A stretch of 64,000 nt of DNA from Xenoacremonium recifei (taxonomy: Eukaryota > Ascomycota > Sordariomycetes > Hypocreales > Nectriaceae): assembly GCA_012184525.1 (NCBI GenBank), contig WOFQ01000003.1, forward strand, positions 1,364,001-1,428,000, read 5' to 3'. Below, one piece after another: positions 44,349 to 54,439 of this stretch; the stretch's first letter is position 1, and each line of letters begins with the position of its first letter. The position numbers were made by a program, and so were the translations under genes. Below the pieces are notes generated by a model. That model had not been told where the DNA came from. It ran no database searches and saw only the letters and a list, made by a program, of their open reading frames with translations.

Positions 44349-46136
44349 ATGACAAATGACAAGAGCAAAGCCTCCAAGGGCTGTTGGACCTGCAAAGGTA
44401 CGCACCGGGCCCAAACATCCAACACTTTGATTTAGTACACTCCCCCAGCTCTAACTATAGATTTCCAGACCGAAGGGTTCGGTGCGATCGGGCTTTGCCG
44501 GCCTGTCAGAATTGTGTCCGTCTCAAACGACAATGTCAGGGGTACGGAATGCGGCTCTCCTGGCCCAAAAGTGACAATGGGAAACGGGCTATCCAGAGAC
44601 GCTCACCTGGACCTGATGCTCAAACGCATATGAAAAAGGACTTTGCTTTCATTAATACCACTTGGTGGGATCTTGAGTTGTATCACTATCTGTCCCGCTC
44701 TCATAGCGCCGGGACGACCCCAGGCTACTTTCTTCGGCCACCCCTGAATCCGTGGGGACAAGCCCAACAAGGGGTACACCGCGTTGAATTGATCCAGTAC
44801 TGTAAGTCCTACGTCGCAAGTCAAGTATCGGTGTATTTTTAAGCCGGCTCACATAATACCCTTGACAGTCCACCAGGGCGGCTACCTATCAATGGTCACT
44901 TTTGGTCCCGACTCTTCTCCCATTCGAGACATCCTAATCCGTCTGGCCCTCTTGAGCAACACGCTAGCAGCGATAGCTCTCTTCAACGCATTGCTTGCTG
45001 TGTCCTCTCTTCGGCGCAGTGGCCCGAACCGAGAAGCTCTACAATACAAAGTCGCCGCTCTTCAGGCCCTATCCCAAGCCGTCAAGACCCAGGACAAACT
45101 CACGCCAGTTGAAGCCGCCCAGCATGTTGCAACATGCATGCTGCTTTGTACCTTCGAAGTGAGTTATGGTAATGTCAAATCATTTCGCTACCGTTGCTGA
45201 TCTCTGATGATTAGATTCAGCTGCCCCAGGAGAGCTCGGGAGATTGGATCTGTTATATCTGGGGGGCCAGAGACATCATACAAGAGTCCCGCCTCGAAGA
45301 TCACTTAGATGACAACGAAATTGGTCAACTTCTAGATTGGGTCTACTACCACGATGCATTGTCTCGGTTCACCATGCGGCATTGGCAGGGGAGTGCAGAA
45401 AATCATGGGAGCTCGAACACCAACCAAGGCGCCAGACGATACTTGCCTCCAGCAAAGCCTCGGCCTGTAAGACCTGTTGCAACCTCTTTCCAAAAGTCCA
45501 CAGACATAAGCGACGACGGCTAACACTTGATTTCAGGCTTCTCGCTCTCCGCGTCCCTCCCACGAAATATTGAATTTCCTCGCCGAAGCATGCGACACAA
45601 TGGACGACCCGCAAGGCCACAGAAGACGCCAGGCCGAAATTGAACACCGGCTAGAAACACTGGAAAAAAGGGTTGGCAAGTTCATGACAGCGCGGCCCAT
45701 TACCCCAGTCACCAATGTACGATGCCCAGGCGCTCACTCCGCGTGCCACGTTTCCATTGTCGAGCTGTACCAAGTCGCCACACTCGTGTACCTCTCACGC
45801 GCGTCAGAGAACAGCCGCGGGCCGTCAGAAACCCTCAAGAACGTGCTACAGACCGTCTTCCAGTGGCCTCTCAAGGCGTATCTCTGCGAACACTTCTTTC
45901 CGCTGTTTATCGTGGCCTGCGAAGCACGAACCGACGAGCAACGGTCGACTATTCTGGCGATGATCACTGGGAGCGAGGATATCGTGCGGACCAGGAGCAT
46001 GGAATGGCTCCTGGCTGGGATCAAGTCGATCTGGGTGCAGCAGGACCTCGCCGCGGATAACGATCTCCAGATTGATTATATGCGTTTGATGAATACAGTC
46101 ATAACCTCTAGTTATACTTTACCGTCTTTTGTCTAG
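44349..46136 (+). CDS. Zn2Cys6 transcription factor
   Basis: Five exons, 44349-44397, 44469-44801, 44869-45158, 45215-45466 and 45537-46136, encode 507 aa; all introns are 56-71 bp with canonical ends. The N-terminus carries the fungal binuclear cluster C12-x2-C15-x6-C22-x6-C29-x2-C32-x6-C39. The rest matches the fungal-specific regulatory domain (Fungal_trans_2): FFINTTWWDLELYHYL-type, HQGGYLSMV, FEIQLPQESSGDW and the helical HRLETLEKRV middle. It should bind DNA as a dimer or monomer near its target. The dehydrogenase diverges from it, and the acyltransferase is 1.7 kb away, so it is a candidate pathway-specific regulator of these genes. Targets are not shown by sequence. Confidence 0.88.
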
Positions 46137-46227
46137 TTAGTCCGAAATTCGATAACCAAGGTTCCTTTCCCCTGGCTATAAGAGCTTGGCCGCTCCTGCC
46201 CATTTTCTGCTTGCTTTGCCTGAGGAG

Positions 46228-46351
46228 CTGGATCAGACTTTAGGGTCTATACTAGATTAGACTTTTGGGTCTATTATACTGGATCAGACTTTGGGGTCTA
46301 TATTAGATCTAACTTTAGGGTCTATACTAGATTAGACTTTGGGGTCTATGC
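46228..46351. repeat. Minisatellite of five palindromic 24-26 bp units
   Basis: Five imperfect copies of GATYAGACTTT(A/G)GGGTCTATACTA. Inside each unit AGAC and GTCT are complementary, so each unit can form a small hairpin. Confidence 0.75.
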
Positions 46352-46498
46352 TGTGTCTGGTGCCAGGGAAGGCAGTGTACGGAGTAGGTATTATTTCCTT
46401 TTTGCTATTTTCTTTAGGAACCTCCAGTAAGAGGGCTGAGGAGATTTTCTTCGTCCTCTTCAATACTTATTCCCTAACTATAAGGGGATATATACTCG

Positions 46499-47221
46499 AT
46501 GGCCTCAATAACGATCCTAAATATACGGTTCATATTTATTCTAGGTTGCCGGAATATGGCAGCAGATAGCCTCTCTAGCACCCTTCTTCCTTCACATGAC
46601 TATCAAGACAATGAGTCCTTTAAAACTATAAGTCTGCCGGACGTTATGAGACATATGAATAATCGAGTAATCAGAACCCTAGGATACAGCCCAGTGGAAA
46701 TCCTATTTAGGGTGACGCCGCCAGAACCCTTGGCACAAACCTATCCGTCTGAAACTTCTGCAGAGCTCGTGCGACTACTGCGAGAAGGGGATGATGTTGT
46801 GGGATCCACGACTGAACAATTTGAAGCTATTGCAATGCACATGGCGCGGGTGGAAGATTGTCGTGCGTCTGCGGAAAAGGAGGAGGAGTTGAAATCACTG
46901 GTGAAGAGAAGGATCCATCTGGACAGAGGGAGCTGTACCTTTGAAAAGGAGGACCTGGTAATGGTGGCACAGGAGGGGAAACCACCCAAACTGACTCCTC
47001 GATGGAGAGGACCCTTCAAGGTTGCATACCAAGTTGGGCGAGCGTCATACCGACTGGGGAATATGGACGATACACCTTTACGGATCCAGTTGGACCACCA
47101 TGAAGACGAACTGAAGCAGTTCATACCGAGGGAGGGATACTTGCGGATCCCGGCAGACGATGAGATCCCATTTTCACAGTTTCTGAGAGCTTCTGCGGGT
47201 GGAAGAGTGATAAGATTATAA
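46499..47221 (+). pseudogene. Retrotransposon integrase C-terminal fragment
   Basis: A 240-codon open frame without a recognisable start. The segment starting MNNRVIRTLGYSPVEILFR resembles the end of a Ty3/gypsy integrase core. It is followed by a basic linker and the GPY/F module (LTPRWRGPFKV), then SYRLGNMDDTPLRIQ and HEDELKQFIP, typical of the integrase tail. No catalytic DDE residues or upstream reverse transcriptase are in frame, so it is a 5'-truncated fragment. The stop at 47219-47221 is followed by a purine tract and a possible LTR, the expected order at the 3' end of such an element. Confidence 0.7.
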
Positions 47222-47240
47222 AGATGGAAGCGGGAGCCTG

Positions 47241-47600
47241 GTGTGTATTATGACTATGTTACAGTGATTCACAGCTCTAGGAACCACCCTATCACGGGTC
47301 CAATAATAGAAAATTCTGCAGTCGGCAGGAGCCAGACGAGGCAGCTGTCCTTTTTTCTCTTTCACAAATTCTTGTTTTTCTTTTCGTCTTTCGCCTTTCC
47401 TTTTTCCTTCCTTTATCCCTCCGACCCTTACTGTCGGCGTATAAGGATCCAGACCCCCTCCCTCTCGTGCAGATGGAGCCTACCAACCGTCCTTCTTTCA
47501 TAAATCACACCTCATATTTTTCCTACAGGATATTTCCTTCTACTTCTGATCACTTTGCGGTCCCTTTGGGGAACCCGACCAGGCAATAGATGACCCCCGC
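47241..47600 (+). repeat. Probable LTR (ends uncertain)
   Basis: Placed by position: it follows the integrase stop and a purine-rich tract (47221-47240), begins TGTG and is non-coding and T-rich (47340-47420), and precedes gag-like sequence. The second LTR copy was not found in the window, and the 3' end is a guess. Confidence 0.3.
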
Positions 47601-47627
47601 CCTCCTGGAGCCTAGGAGCCGGAGCGT

Positions 47628-48470
47628 GAGGCGACTTATCAGCCTGATGAGAATGATATCAACCGACGAAGGGAAGCCTTACAAGCCAGAGTAGCTCGAG
47701 CCATAAATGCGCTCTGAGACTACGAACGCCAATATTCTCTAGAAAAGAATGAGTCGCCAAATTCCAATGAGTTTGAACCCGAGAGACAGTTACTGGAGGA
47801 GGCAGAACGAGCTGCGAGACATCTTGCAACGGGTGGAATACCCAGAGGTTTTGTGGGATGTGAGTGATGATGTCAACCGAGCAGGCTTCCATGAACGAAG
47901 AATTGAAGACCTTCGTCCCGCAGATCGGATGAGGATCATCTCGGAGGAACTGGCCTCTTGACGTGAGTAAGCAAGCCGAGTGGTGTATGCCATGCTAAGT
48001 CACACCGATAGAACCATTATTCAAAACGGGGAGGGAGGAGCGATGCATCAGGCCCTCCATGGAAGATATCTGACCTACATCTGGCAGCCGATGTTGAGAG
48101 AGGGAACCCTACGGATCTAACCATGGCTATGCGACAGTGTCTAGAGGAGTTCGTGATTGGCAATGTCTTTACGCGCTGCTGTTATTGGGTTCTAGGACCT
48201 AAAATGCGGAATACCATGCGCCGGCTTATACTGGATTGTGGCCCTATCCTTCCACCAAATGTCCCAGTCACCTGAGTGGCCATTGGTATCTCGGCTCTCA
48301 ACTTACAGATGGTGTGCAAGATCTGTACATCAAAAAAGGGCACCCGGACCGCTCGGCTGAGCCAGGTCGCTCAGTAAACAGAGGACGGGGAGTCTGATGA
48401 ATATAACCTTATCTTCCGCATGGAGACGGAAAGTGTCATAGCAGAAGGGAACACTGTTGTCCGCTATGGA
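47628..48470 (+). pseudogene. Gag-like broken frames
   Basis: From 47628 a frame reads EATYQPDENDINRRREALQ and on with one in-frame stop at 47715, then EPERQLLEEAERAARHLATGG. A second frame (47749-47961) and further pieces around 48120-48470 continue with a charged, helical character as in fungal gypsy gag. Frame breaks and stops show decay. Homology to gag is by position and composition only. Confidence 0.4.
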
Positions 48471-48530
48471 TGAAAGATGGTGGAGCTAGAATATATAAGT
48501 TGAAATTAATGCAGAAAAGATATCCACAAA

Positions 48531-48612
48531 GGGGAACTGGTCTAGGGGTATGACATCTGTTTTGCATTAAAACTTCTACAGAAGGTCGGGGGTTCAATTC
48601 CCTCGTTCTCCA
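48531..48612 (+). tRNA. tRNA-Ala (anticodon UGC), with small intron
   Basis: Acceptor stem GGGGAAC/GTTCTCC, including the G3:U70 pair (48533 with the T of CTCC) that is the alanine identity element. D stem GTC/GAC; anticodon stem TCTGT/ACAGA; loop T-T-TGC-A with a 10-nt intron after position 37 (about 48597 downstream ends: 48567-48576); T stem GGGGG/CCCTC with TTCAATT; discriminator A at 48612. Poly-T runs follow (TTTTT at about 48614 and a longer T tract near 48660). Confidence 0.85.
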
Positions 48613-49394
48613 ATTTTTGTGCTTTAGGGGTAACCTCAGTCTTGCGCAGTTCGTGATCTTTCTTTTTTTTTTTAAATTCTTCGATGGGAGAAGGGTTGGA
48701 ATCATTTATCTCTGGGCCTTATTTAAAAATAAAATCTCATCGTTTAAATAAATAGACCCTTTTTTTCCTCAAATTTTTTCCTCAATTTTTTCCTCAATTT
48801 TTTCCTCAATTTTTTGAATACTACAACTGAATAATCATCAATTAAAGCTACAAGTCATATGCTTTCAATAATACATGCATCACCTACAATATTAAAGAAT
48901 TCATAGATTAAACAGTGACTTTAGCTATGCCGACACGCATTTTTATCCCCAGTAGAAGGTATCAAAGACAAGTAATTATTAGACACCTTATGTATGATAC
49001 ACTCAGATGGATACGGTTTTTGACGAACTCCTTTTTTCCATTATAGGGTAAGTAAATACGCAAGCTGCGAACTTCAGCTTCGTGAACAATCATCACGTCT
49101 ATCTCGCAATAACATTTTACAGAACTAGAAACTCCGTTCTCATTTATTAAACGCTTAGACCAGACCAAGTGAGAACCACCCAGTCCCGACGCTAAAAGGA
49201 AATGGTCTGTTCGCTCAGACAGTGTCTTAACCAGTATACCCAAGAGAAATTCCATACGCCGTGCAATGCCCTCCTCCTATACAAAAAGGCGCGCGGGCCG
49301 AGCAGAAACAACACGAGACAAATAAGAAGCCGTCATTGGCCTTGCGGGATATGCAGGCCCCGCTGTTCTTGGAGGGGAAAATCATACACGTCAA
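48613..49394. other. AT-rich intergenic region with tandem repeat
   Basis: AT-rich spacer between tRNA-Ala and the 3' end of the TFR-like gene, including a T-rich 12-bp tandem repeat at 48769-48815. No gene is seen. Confidence 0.6.
48769..48815. repeat. TCCTCAATTTTT tandem repeat
   Basis: Four copies of a 12-bp unit TCCTCAATTTTT, the first slightly longer with AAATTTTTT. Confidence 0.75.
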
Positions 49395-52169
49395 TCAACC
49401 ACGCATCTCGAGCTTCGTCGCCGCCTGTTGGATGATGGCGGCGGTTTTGGTGATTATTTGCTTCACCTTGGTGAGGTCGCCCTCTTCGATGAGGTCGTGG
49501 ATGGCGGGAAAGTAGCACACGTCGTAGCCGGACCAAAGTTGCGGACCGAAGACGACGTGTTTGAATTGTGTCCGGTTGGGAATCTGTTTCGTATTAGTTG
49601 TCTGTTGAGAAAAGGTCGTAGGATAACTTACGCCACCACCCAGCTCTGGATCGAGCAATAGAGCGTCAAATTTGCCCATCATGTCATTGTATTCGAGTCT
49701 TGCGGCGCCAACGTCGTTGGCTTCCCAACCACCACTGGAGAGGACCACTCTATCCCAATCCAGCTCCCACCTTGCAAAGTTCTCGGCGTTTTTTCGCAAC
49801 CGGGCAACGGCATCTTTCAGTTCTTGGAACGACACTGACTTATCATCTCGCTTTCCAATTTTGCCCTTGGCCCATGATTCAAGGTCTTTCACCCAACCTT
49901 CGAGACGGATGCCGTAAGCCGGCAGGTCGAATGGGACGATGGCGCGGTCGGAGAGGTCGAGGATGAGGAGACCAACGACTTGGCCCATGAGAGCGTGGTG
50001 GATAAAGCCTGGGTCGATGACTTGCTCAGCCAGGGTGAACTTGTCGTAGCTTGTTTGGTCGGGCAATCCTTCGCCCTGGAACTTCAGATCTAGGGAGCTG
50101 GTGCCTGAAATATCCTGGAAGGCAACGTAATCGCTGCCTGCACCAATCCCCTCAATCTCAGCGTGTCGTTTCTCCCACAAATCCTTGAGAGTCGCATTCT
50201 GGGTGGGATCAGTGACTCGGGCCATGGCATGAAGAAGCGTCTTCTGGAAGATAGGTGATCCCGCAGCGTGGAACTCGGAACCGGAGATGGCTGCGTCGAG
50301 GTTGATATAGGCATATGCGTTCGCCTTGAGTGAGTCGAGGTTGTTCTCGACAAACTCGGTCGAACCCACGAGGTTGTACTCGGCCGCATCCCACGACATG
50401 AACTCGATAGTCCTCAGCGGTTGCCAGCCTCGCTGAAGCAGGTCTCCGAAAATCCGGGCCAGCTCGATCATGACTGCCGTCCCTGAATGCGGATCGCTCG
50501 CACCAAATGACCAAGCATCGCGATGGTTGCCGATGATAATCGACTTCTGAGTCTGTTCCATACCGATAATCTTGCCGTATACGTTCCAGATCGGGTGCTG
50601 CAGAGTTTCGTCTTGCTTGTTTTGCAGACGGACAATAGGAGATGACGAGTCTCCAGTCCACCATTCATCCACTTTTGGAACACCACCCTTCCAATCCTTC
50701 GACACCGTCTGGCCGTGTCCCTTGAGGTGCTGCAACAAAACCTGGGCATCTCGCCAGGCAATCGGAAGGCTGGGAATGCCCACAAGGCCGGTTGTTTGCT
50801 CGGGCTTCATTCTAGGCTGGCCCTTTTTGCTCTCCCATCCGGGGGTCAACACGTCGCCAATGACCCAGCTCCTCAAACCGACAGAGCTTCGCTGAACAGC
50901 ATCCTCAGGGACCCAGGGACCCTGTGGTGCTACATCGCCCCTCAAAAATCCATCGTCAATGGGATCACTGTAAATAATGCATCCCGCAAAACCAGCCAAT
51001 TCGGCAGCCTTGACCTTCAGTCCGGGGTCGTCCTGAGTACCGCCGTATCGTACTAACGCAATGGAACCATTCGTGGTGACGCCTTGATCCTTGAGCCATG
51101 CAAAGTCCTGTCTCGACCCGTAGTTTGCGTATACCAAAGGCCCCTTAACGTCGCCGGACTTGGAAAGACCGTGGAAAGCATATGTTTGTCGACCGGCTGT
51201 TTCTCCACCCAATTCCTCCTCTTCCAACTTCGCAGTCCAAATTGCCCTATCATGATCGTTATCATCCATGATCTGCACAGATCGGCCATCCTTGACGGGA
51301 TAATTGAGATAGACATGATACTCGTCCAAAATAATCTCGTCCAGGCCAGCCCGCTTGAACATGCTCTCGACATCCATGGCTGTGGCGTAGTCTCCCTCAG
51401 TGCCCGCAATGTGTGCGTAGCTGGAGAAGTGTTGCACGGATGCGCGCATGCGCCGGGGGTCGACACTGGTCTGGACGTACACCCGAAGGTCCTCGGGGTT
51501 GAATCGGAAGCCTCCGCCGAGCCGCCGTGACAAGCCACCAAAGAAGTCGCTAGCGATGAGGAGATAGAGGAAGCCGATAATGATGAAGATGGCCAGGGCA
51601 CGCGCGAAGATGAGTATGGCCATGGTGCTGTTAATCTTGGGCCACTTGAAGCATGCTCGCCAGCGTTGGCGGGTACTCGTCTCGTTATCAGCAGCGTCTG
51701 CATCGTCTTCTGAGCTGGTGGGAGCGGCAGGGGCCCGTGACGGCAACTGGATGCGCAGTCGGGGCAACCTTGGTCTCCAGGACCATTTCCACATGGGCAG
51801 CGAGAATCTGCCTATCCGCTTTCCCCAGAGTGAGCCGCCGCGAGATCGATCGGGCTCCTCAATTTCCATCTCCTGCATCTCGCGGCGCACTTGAGCGGCC
51901 TCGTCCGCCTCGCTATCGCTGTCCCAGAGGCTGTCCTCATCATCGGTCTCGACCGTCGGCGCACGGTAGCCATCGGGTCTCCTCGAGGAGCCAGGAGCGG
52001 CGCTCGAGTGCTGGAGGAGGGATTGAGACTCGGTTCCGGGGGCGTGTCCGTCGTCAGCCGGGGACCTCGGAGGTTCCCAATCGGCGGCATCGTACTGGCT
52101 CCCTCCTGCTACGGCCTCATCGTAGGTGGGAGGGATGGGGTCGTAGAAGGGCTGCTTCTCAGAAGGCAT
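49395..52169 (-). CDS. Tre1/2-like transferrin-receptor family protein, PPxY-bearing
   Basis: Exons 52169-49632 and 49583-49395 encode 908 aa; the 48-bp intron is in frame and stop-free, so unspliced RNA would read 924 aa. The cytosolic N-terminus holds PPTY at 13-16, a Rsp5 WW-binding motif, then acidic disorder. A single TM helix spans about 183-206; the lumenal part has a PA domain, an M28 fold and a TFR dimerisation domain. Compared with PSMA, H549 (GNHRDAW) and D559 (SDPHSG) remain, as does D625, but the catalytic Glu before the zinc-ligand Glu is Ala (WDAAEYN, A596/E597) and the last His ligand is absent (DQTSY). This predicts a pseudopeptidase receptor, like yeast Tre1/2, which recruit Rsp5/Bsd2 to transporters. 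Confidence 0.85.
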   Translation of the reverse strand: MPSEKQPFYDPIPPTYDEAVAGGSQYDAADWEPPRSPADDGHAPGTESQSLLQHSSAAPGSSRRPDGYRAPTVETDDEDSLWDSDSEADEAAQVRREMQEMEIEEPDRSRGGSLWGKRIGRFSLPMWKWSWRPRLPRLRIQLPSRAPAAPTSSEDDADAADNETSTRQRWRACFKWPKINSTMAILIFARALAIFIIIGFLYLLIASDFFGGLSRRLGGGFRFNPEDLRVYVQTSVDPRRMRASVQHFSSYAHIAGTEGDYATAMDVESMFKRAGLDEIILDEYHVYLNYPVKDGRSVQIMDDNDHDRAIWTAKLEEEELGGETAGRQTYAFHGLSKSGDVKGPLVYANYGSRQDFAWLKDQGVTTNGSIALVRYGGTQDDPGLKVKAAELAGFAGCIIYSDPIDDGFLRGDVAPQGPWVPEDAVQRSSVGLRSWVIGDVLTPGWESKKGQPRMKPEQTTGLVGIPSLPIAWRDAQVLLQHLKGHGQTVSKDWKGGVPKVDEWWTGDSSSPIVRLQNKQDETLQHPIWNVYGKIIGMEQTQKSIIIGNHRDAWSFGASDPHSGTAVMIELARIFGDLLQRGWQPLRTIEFMSWDAAEYNLVGSTEFVENNLDSLKANAYAYINLDAAISGSEFHAAGSPIFQKTLLHAMARVTDPTQNATLKDLWEKRHAEIEGIGAGSDYVAFQDISGTSSLDLKFQGEGLPDQTSYDKFTLAEQVIDPGFIHHALMGQVVGLLILDLSDRAIVPFDLPAYGIRLEGWVKDLESWAKGKIGKRDDKSVSFQELKDAVARLRKNAENFARWELDWDRVVLSSGGWEANDVGAARLEYNDMMGKFDALLLDPELGGGVSYPTTFSQQTTNTKQIPNRTQFKHVVFGPQLWSGYDVCYFPAIHDLIEEGDLTKVKQIITKTAAIIQQAATKLEMRG

Positions 52170-53282
52170 GCTGCGCGGACGGCGAGAGCGACGCCGATCT
52201 GCGGTGATGTCGTATCGTCGTCGCGGTCGTCGTGGTGCTCGTTGTCGTCGTCGTCGTGTATTAGTAGTAGATACGGGGACAGGGGAGAGAGCGGGCGGCG
52301 GCCATCAACGGCCAGGACTGGACTGGACAAAGGAGCGAATGGGGGGTATCAAGACAAGTAAGAGAATGAGCGTCAGAGAGCGGAAGAAGAAGAAGACACG
52401 CCAAAGCGCGGGTGTCGCATCGTCCAGCAGACAGCGGCGTCGTCGGGATTCTCACGGATGCGATGCGACGGGTTGATGCAGAACGAGGTGCAACTGGCGA
52501 GCATTGGATGTCCACGTAATGGGGGATGGACGGAAACGAGTGGAGGCCTGGGCTGGCTGGACTCGGGCGGGAGAGCGATGGGATGGATTGAGGGATGGGC
52601 TGGATCAGACCTGGAGCCCGCGGGCTGCTTAGGCTCGACTCCAGCTGCTTCAGGGGATCGGTTTAGGGGACTTGCACTGCAACCGAATGGATCCGTCCAA
52701 TGGCACTTGGCGGCCCGCTCGCCCTTTCAGCGGAGTCCGTCCCCTCTAAGCCTCGTAACGCCATTGCGACTTTGCCCTTTCGACGGCGTCCGGCCTGCGC
52801 CATCCCCACAGTTGGCTAGCTGGAGGTGCCTGGAGCCCGGGCCCTTCAGCTATTACCAGGCATCGTATTAAACTCCATCCCTCGGGATACTTGAATGAAA
52901 GCGGCAGGACGGTAAATCGGGACTGCTATTTCAGGCTCAAAAACTCTTGAAGTATTCCGCAAAGGTATTGAAGAAAACGGTATACTCAACGAGAATTGCG
53001 GGACTTGACTGTTCGAAGGACCCTGAAAGATGAGCCAGGATGTCCAAGTCCCGATACCCCTGCGTAAGAGACCAGGATCCCGCGTGTTAATTCACATCCA
53101 ACACTCAACGAGTTTCCTGTGGAGTTGATCAAACAAGTTGGAGGTCCTCGCAGAATCAGGGATTGCGCAGAAATGATAGTACTTCACGCTCTCTTGTAAA
53201 TCGAAACCAGATTGCACCGCTAAAGTCTTATCCATCCTCTTAAATGTGCCGTAGCCGCCGTGCTCTCTTGCTGATTTCCCAT
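52170..53282. other. Intergenic region upstream of TFR-like gene
   Basis: About 1.1 kb between the TFR-like start and the end of DAP1. Includes short tandem GTCGTC repeats at about 52215-52260 in the leader. Overlapping GC-rich frames lack domains. No gene is recognised. Confidence 0.5.
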
Positions 53283-53872
53283 TCAGGCTTTCTGAGACGC
53301 ATTGTACTCGTCCACAGAGACCAACTTCCCGACAATATCGTACTTCTCCGTAAATCGCGACTCCCACCCTTCCAGCGCCTCCATCTCGTCCTTGCCCAGT
53401 CCCTCCAGCGTATCCAGCGGGCCGTCCAAGTCCTTCGTCAACATGTCCTCGTCAAAGCTGCCGCATGCCAGCCCGCGGCTCGCATCACGGCCAGCAAAGT
53501 TGGAGTACGGACCGCCAGGGCCGTAGAAGTTGCGTCCGCGCGACACGTCAAAGACCTTTCCGCGCACCGCCAAGTATACCGGAGCTCCGCCTTCGCCGCT
53601 GAACGGGAGCAGCGTGTGCGGCGTGTATGTCTTGAAGACGATGGCGGGGGGGTCCCGCGGGAGGGCAGCTGGTGGGGAGGGGCGGAAGATCGAGTAGCAG
53701 GTATAGACGACAACGGAGAGTAGGATGAGGTTGAGCGGCGTTACGAAGGAGAAGCTGGAGAATTATTAGCATGCGAGAGTCTGGTGTTGAGGGGTAGGGA
53801 CTTGGAGGGGGTTAAGTCTTACTCGCTGGGCTCGGCGGCTTCCTGAGCCATTCGTTGGTCGACGTAGTCCAT
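53283..53872 (-). CDS. DAP1: Dap1 / membrane-associated progesterone receptor (MAPR)
   Basis: Exons 53872-53823 and 53754-53283 encode 173 aa; the 68-bp intron has a GTAAGA donor and CTCCAG acceptor. A short acidic N-terminus precedes one hydrophobic helix (TPLNLILLSVVVYTCYSIF), then a cytochrome-b5-like MAPR domain with KVFDVSRGRNFYGPGGPYSNFAGRDASRGLA. The heme-binding tyrosine should be the second Tyr of YGPGGPY, about residue 100. Dap1 binds heme and supports Erg11/P450 sterol 14-demethylation in ER or endosomal membranes; that is family knowledge. The length is normal (yeast 152). Confidence 0.93.
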
Positions 53873-54439
53873 GCTGGCGACTGAAGTATCCGAAGCGCAA
53901 ACGGAACTGGCGGCGGTCTTGGGATTGTGCGGGGATGAGGTTGGGGAGGGACAATTGGCGTTTCTATCGCAGGTGGGAGCTCTTAGGAATTACTAAGGCG
54001 GGCTGCTGTATCGATGGAACCCGACCGATCCTGAGCCCCACTATTCCGAAGCTCTCCGGAGCCAGCTCGGGAGTTTCGAGATATGTCTGGGACGGGAGGG
54101 TTATTTGCTCCTCCGAGAGGCAGTTCACAATCGTGTTCACAGTCTTACTGATGAAACCCTATTACTCTGGCGGAATCGTACACGGTACTAGAAATAAATG
54201 GGCTAACAACTTGGGCTATAAGGCGAACCACGACGGTCGGTTCTCGGAAACTCTTCAACACCACGAGCCCCAATCACGAAACAACTCCTGCGCCTCGATG
54301 CGCTTCTGATCTTTGGGAGCAATTATACATATATACAATAAGGGAACATGGCTTCAAACCATGTGCATGTCCCAATTATCTATCCGTGATGCCATTGGGA
54401 CTGCCACCTCTTCACCACTGTCTGCTCAACTTCCTCCAT
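53873..54439. other. Intergenic region upstream of DAP1
   Basis: 0.57 kb between the DAP1 start and the VPS35 3' end; both genes are on the minus strand. No feature is seen. Confidence 0.5.

Larger units (their letters stand above)
46137..48530. mobile_element. Decayed Ty3/gypsy-type LTR retrotransposon region
   Basis: This 2.4-kb stretch, directly after the Zn2Cys6 gene, differs from the neighbourhood: more AT-rich, repetitive, with broken frames. It holds a tandem minisatellite, an integrase C-terminal fragment (46499-47221), a probable LTR beginning TGTGTATT at about 47241 after a purine tract, and gag-like broken frames (about 47600-48470). No reverse transcriptase, RNase H or protease is seen, so the element is truncated and inactive. 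Confidence 0.65.
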
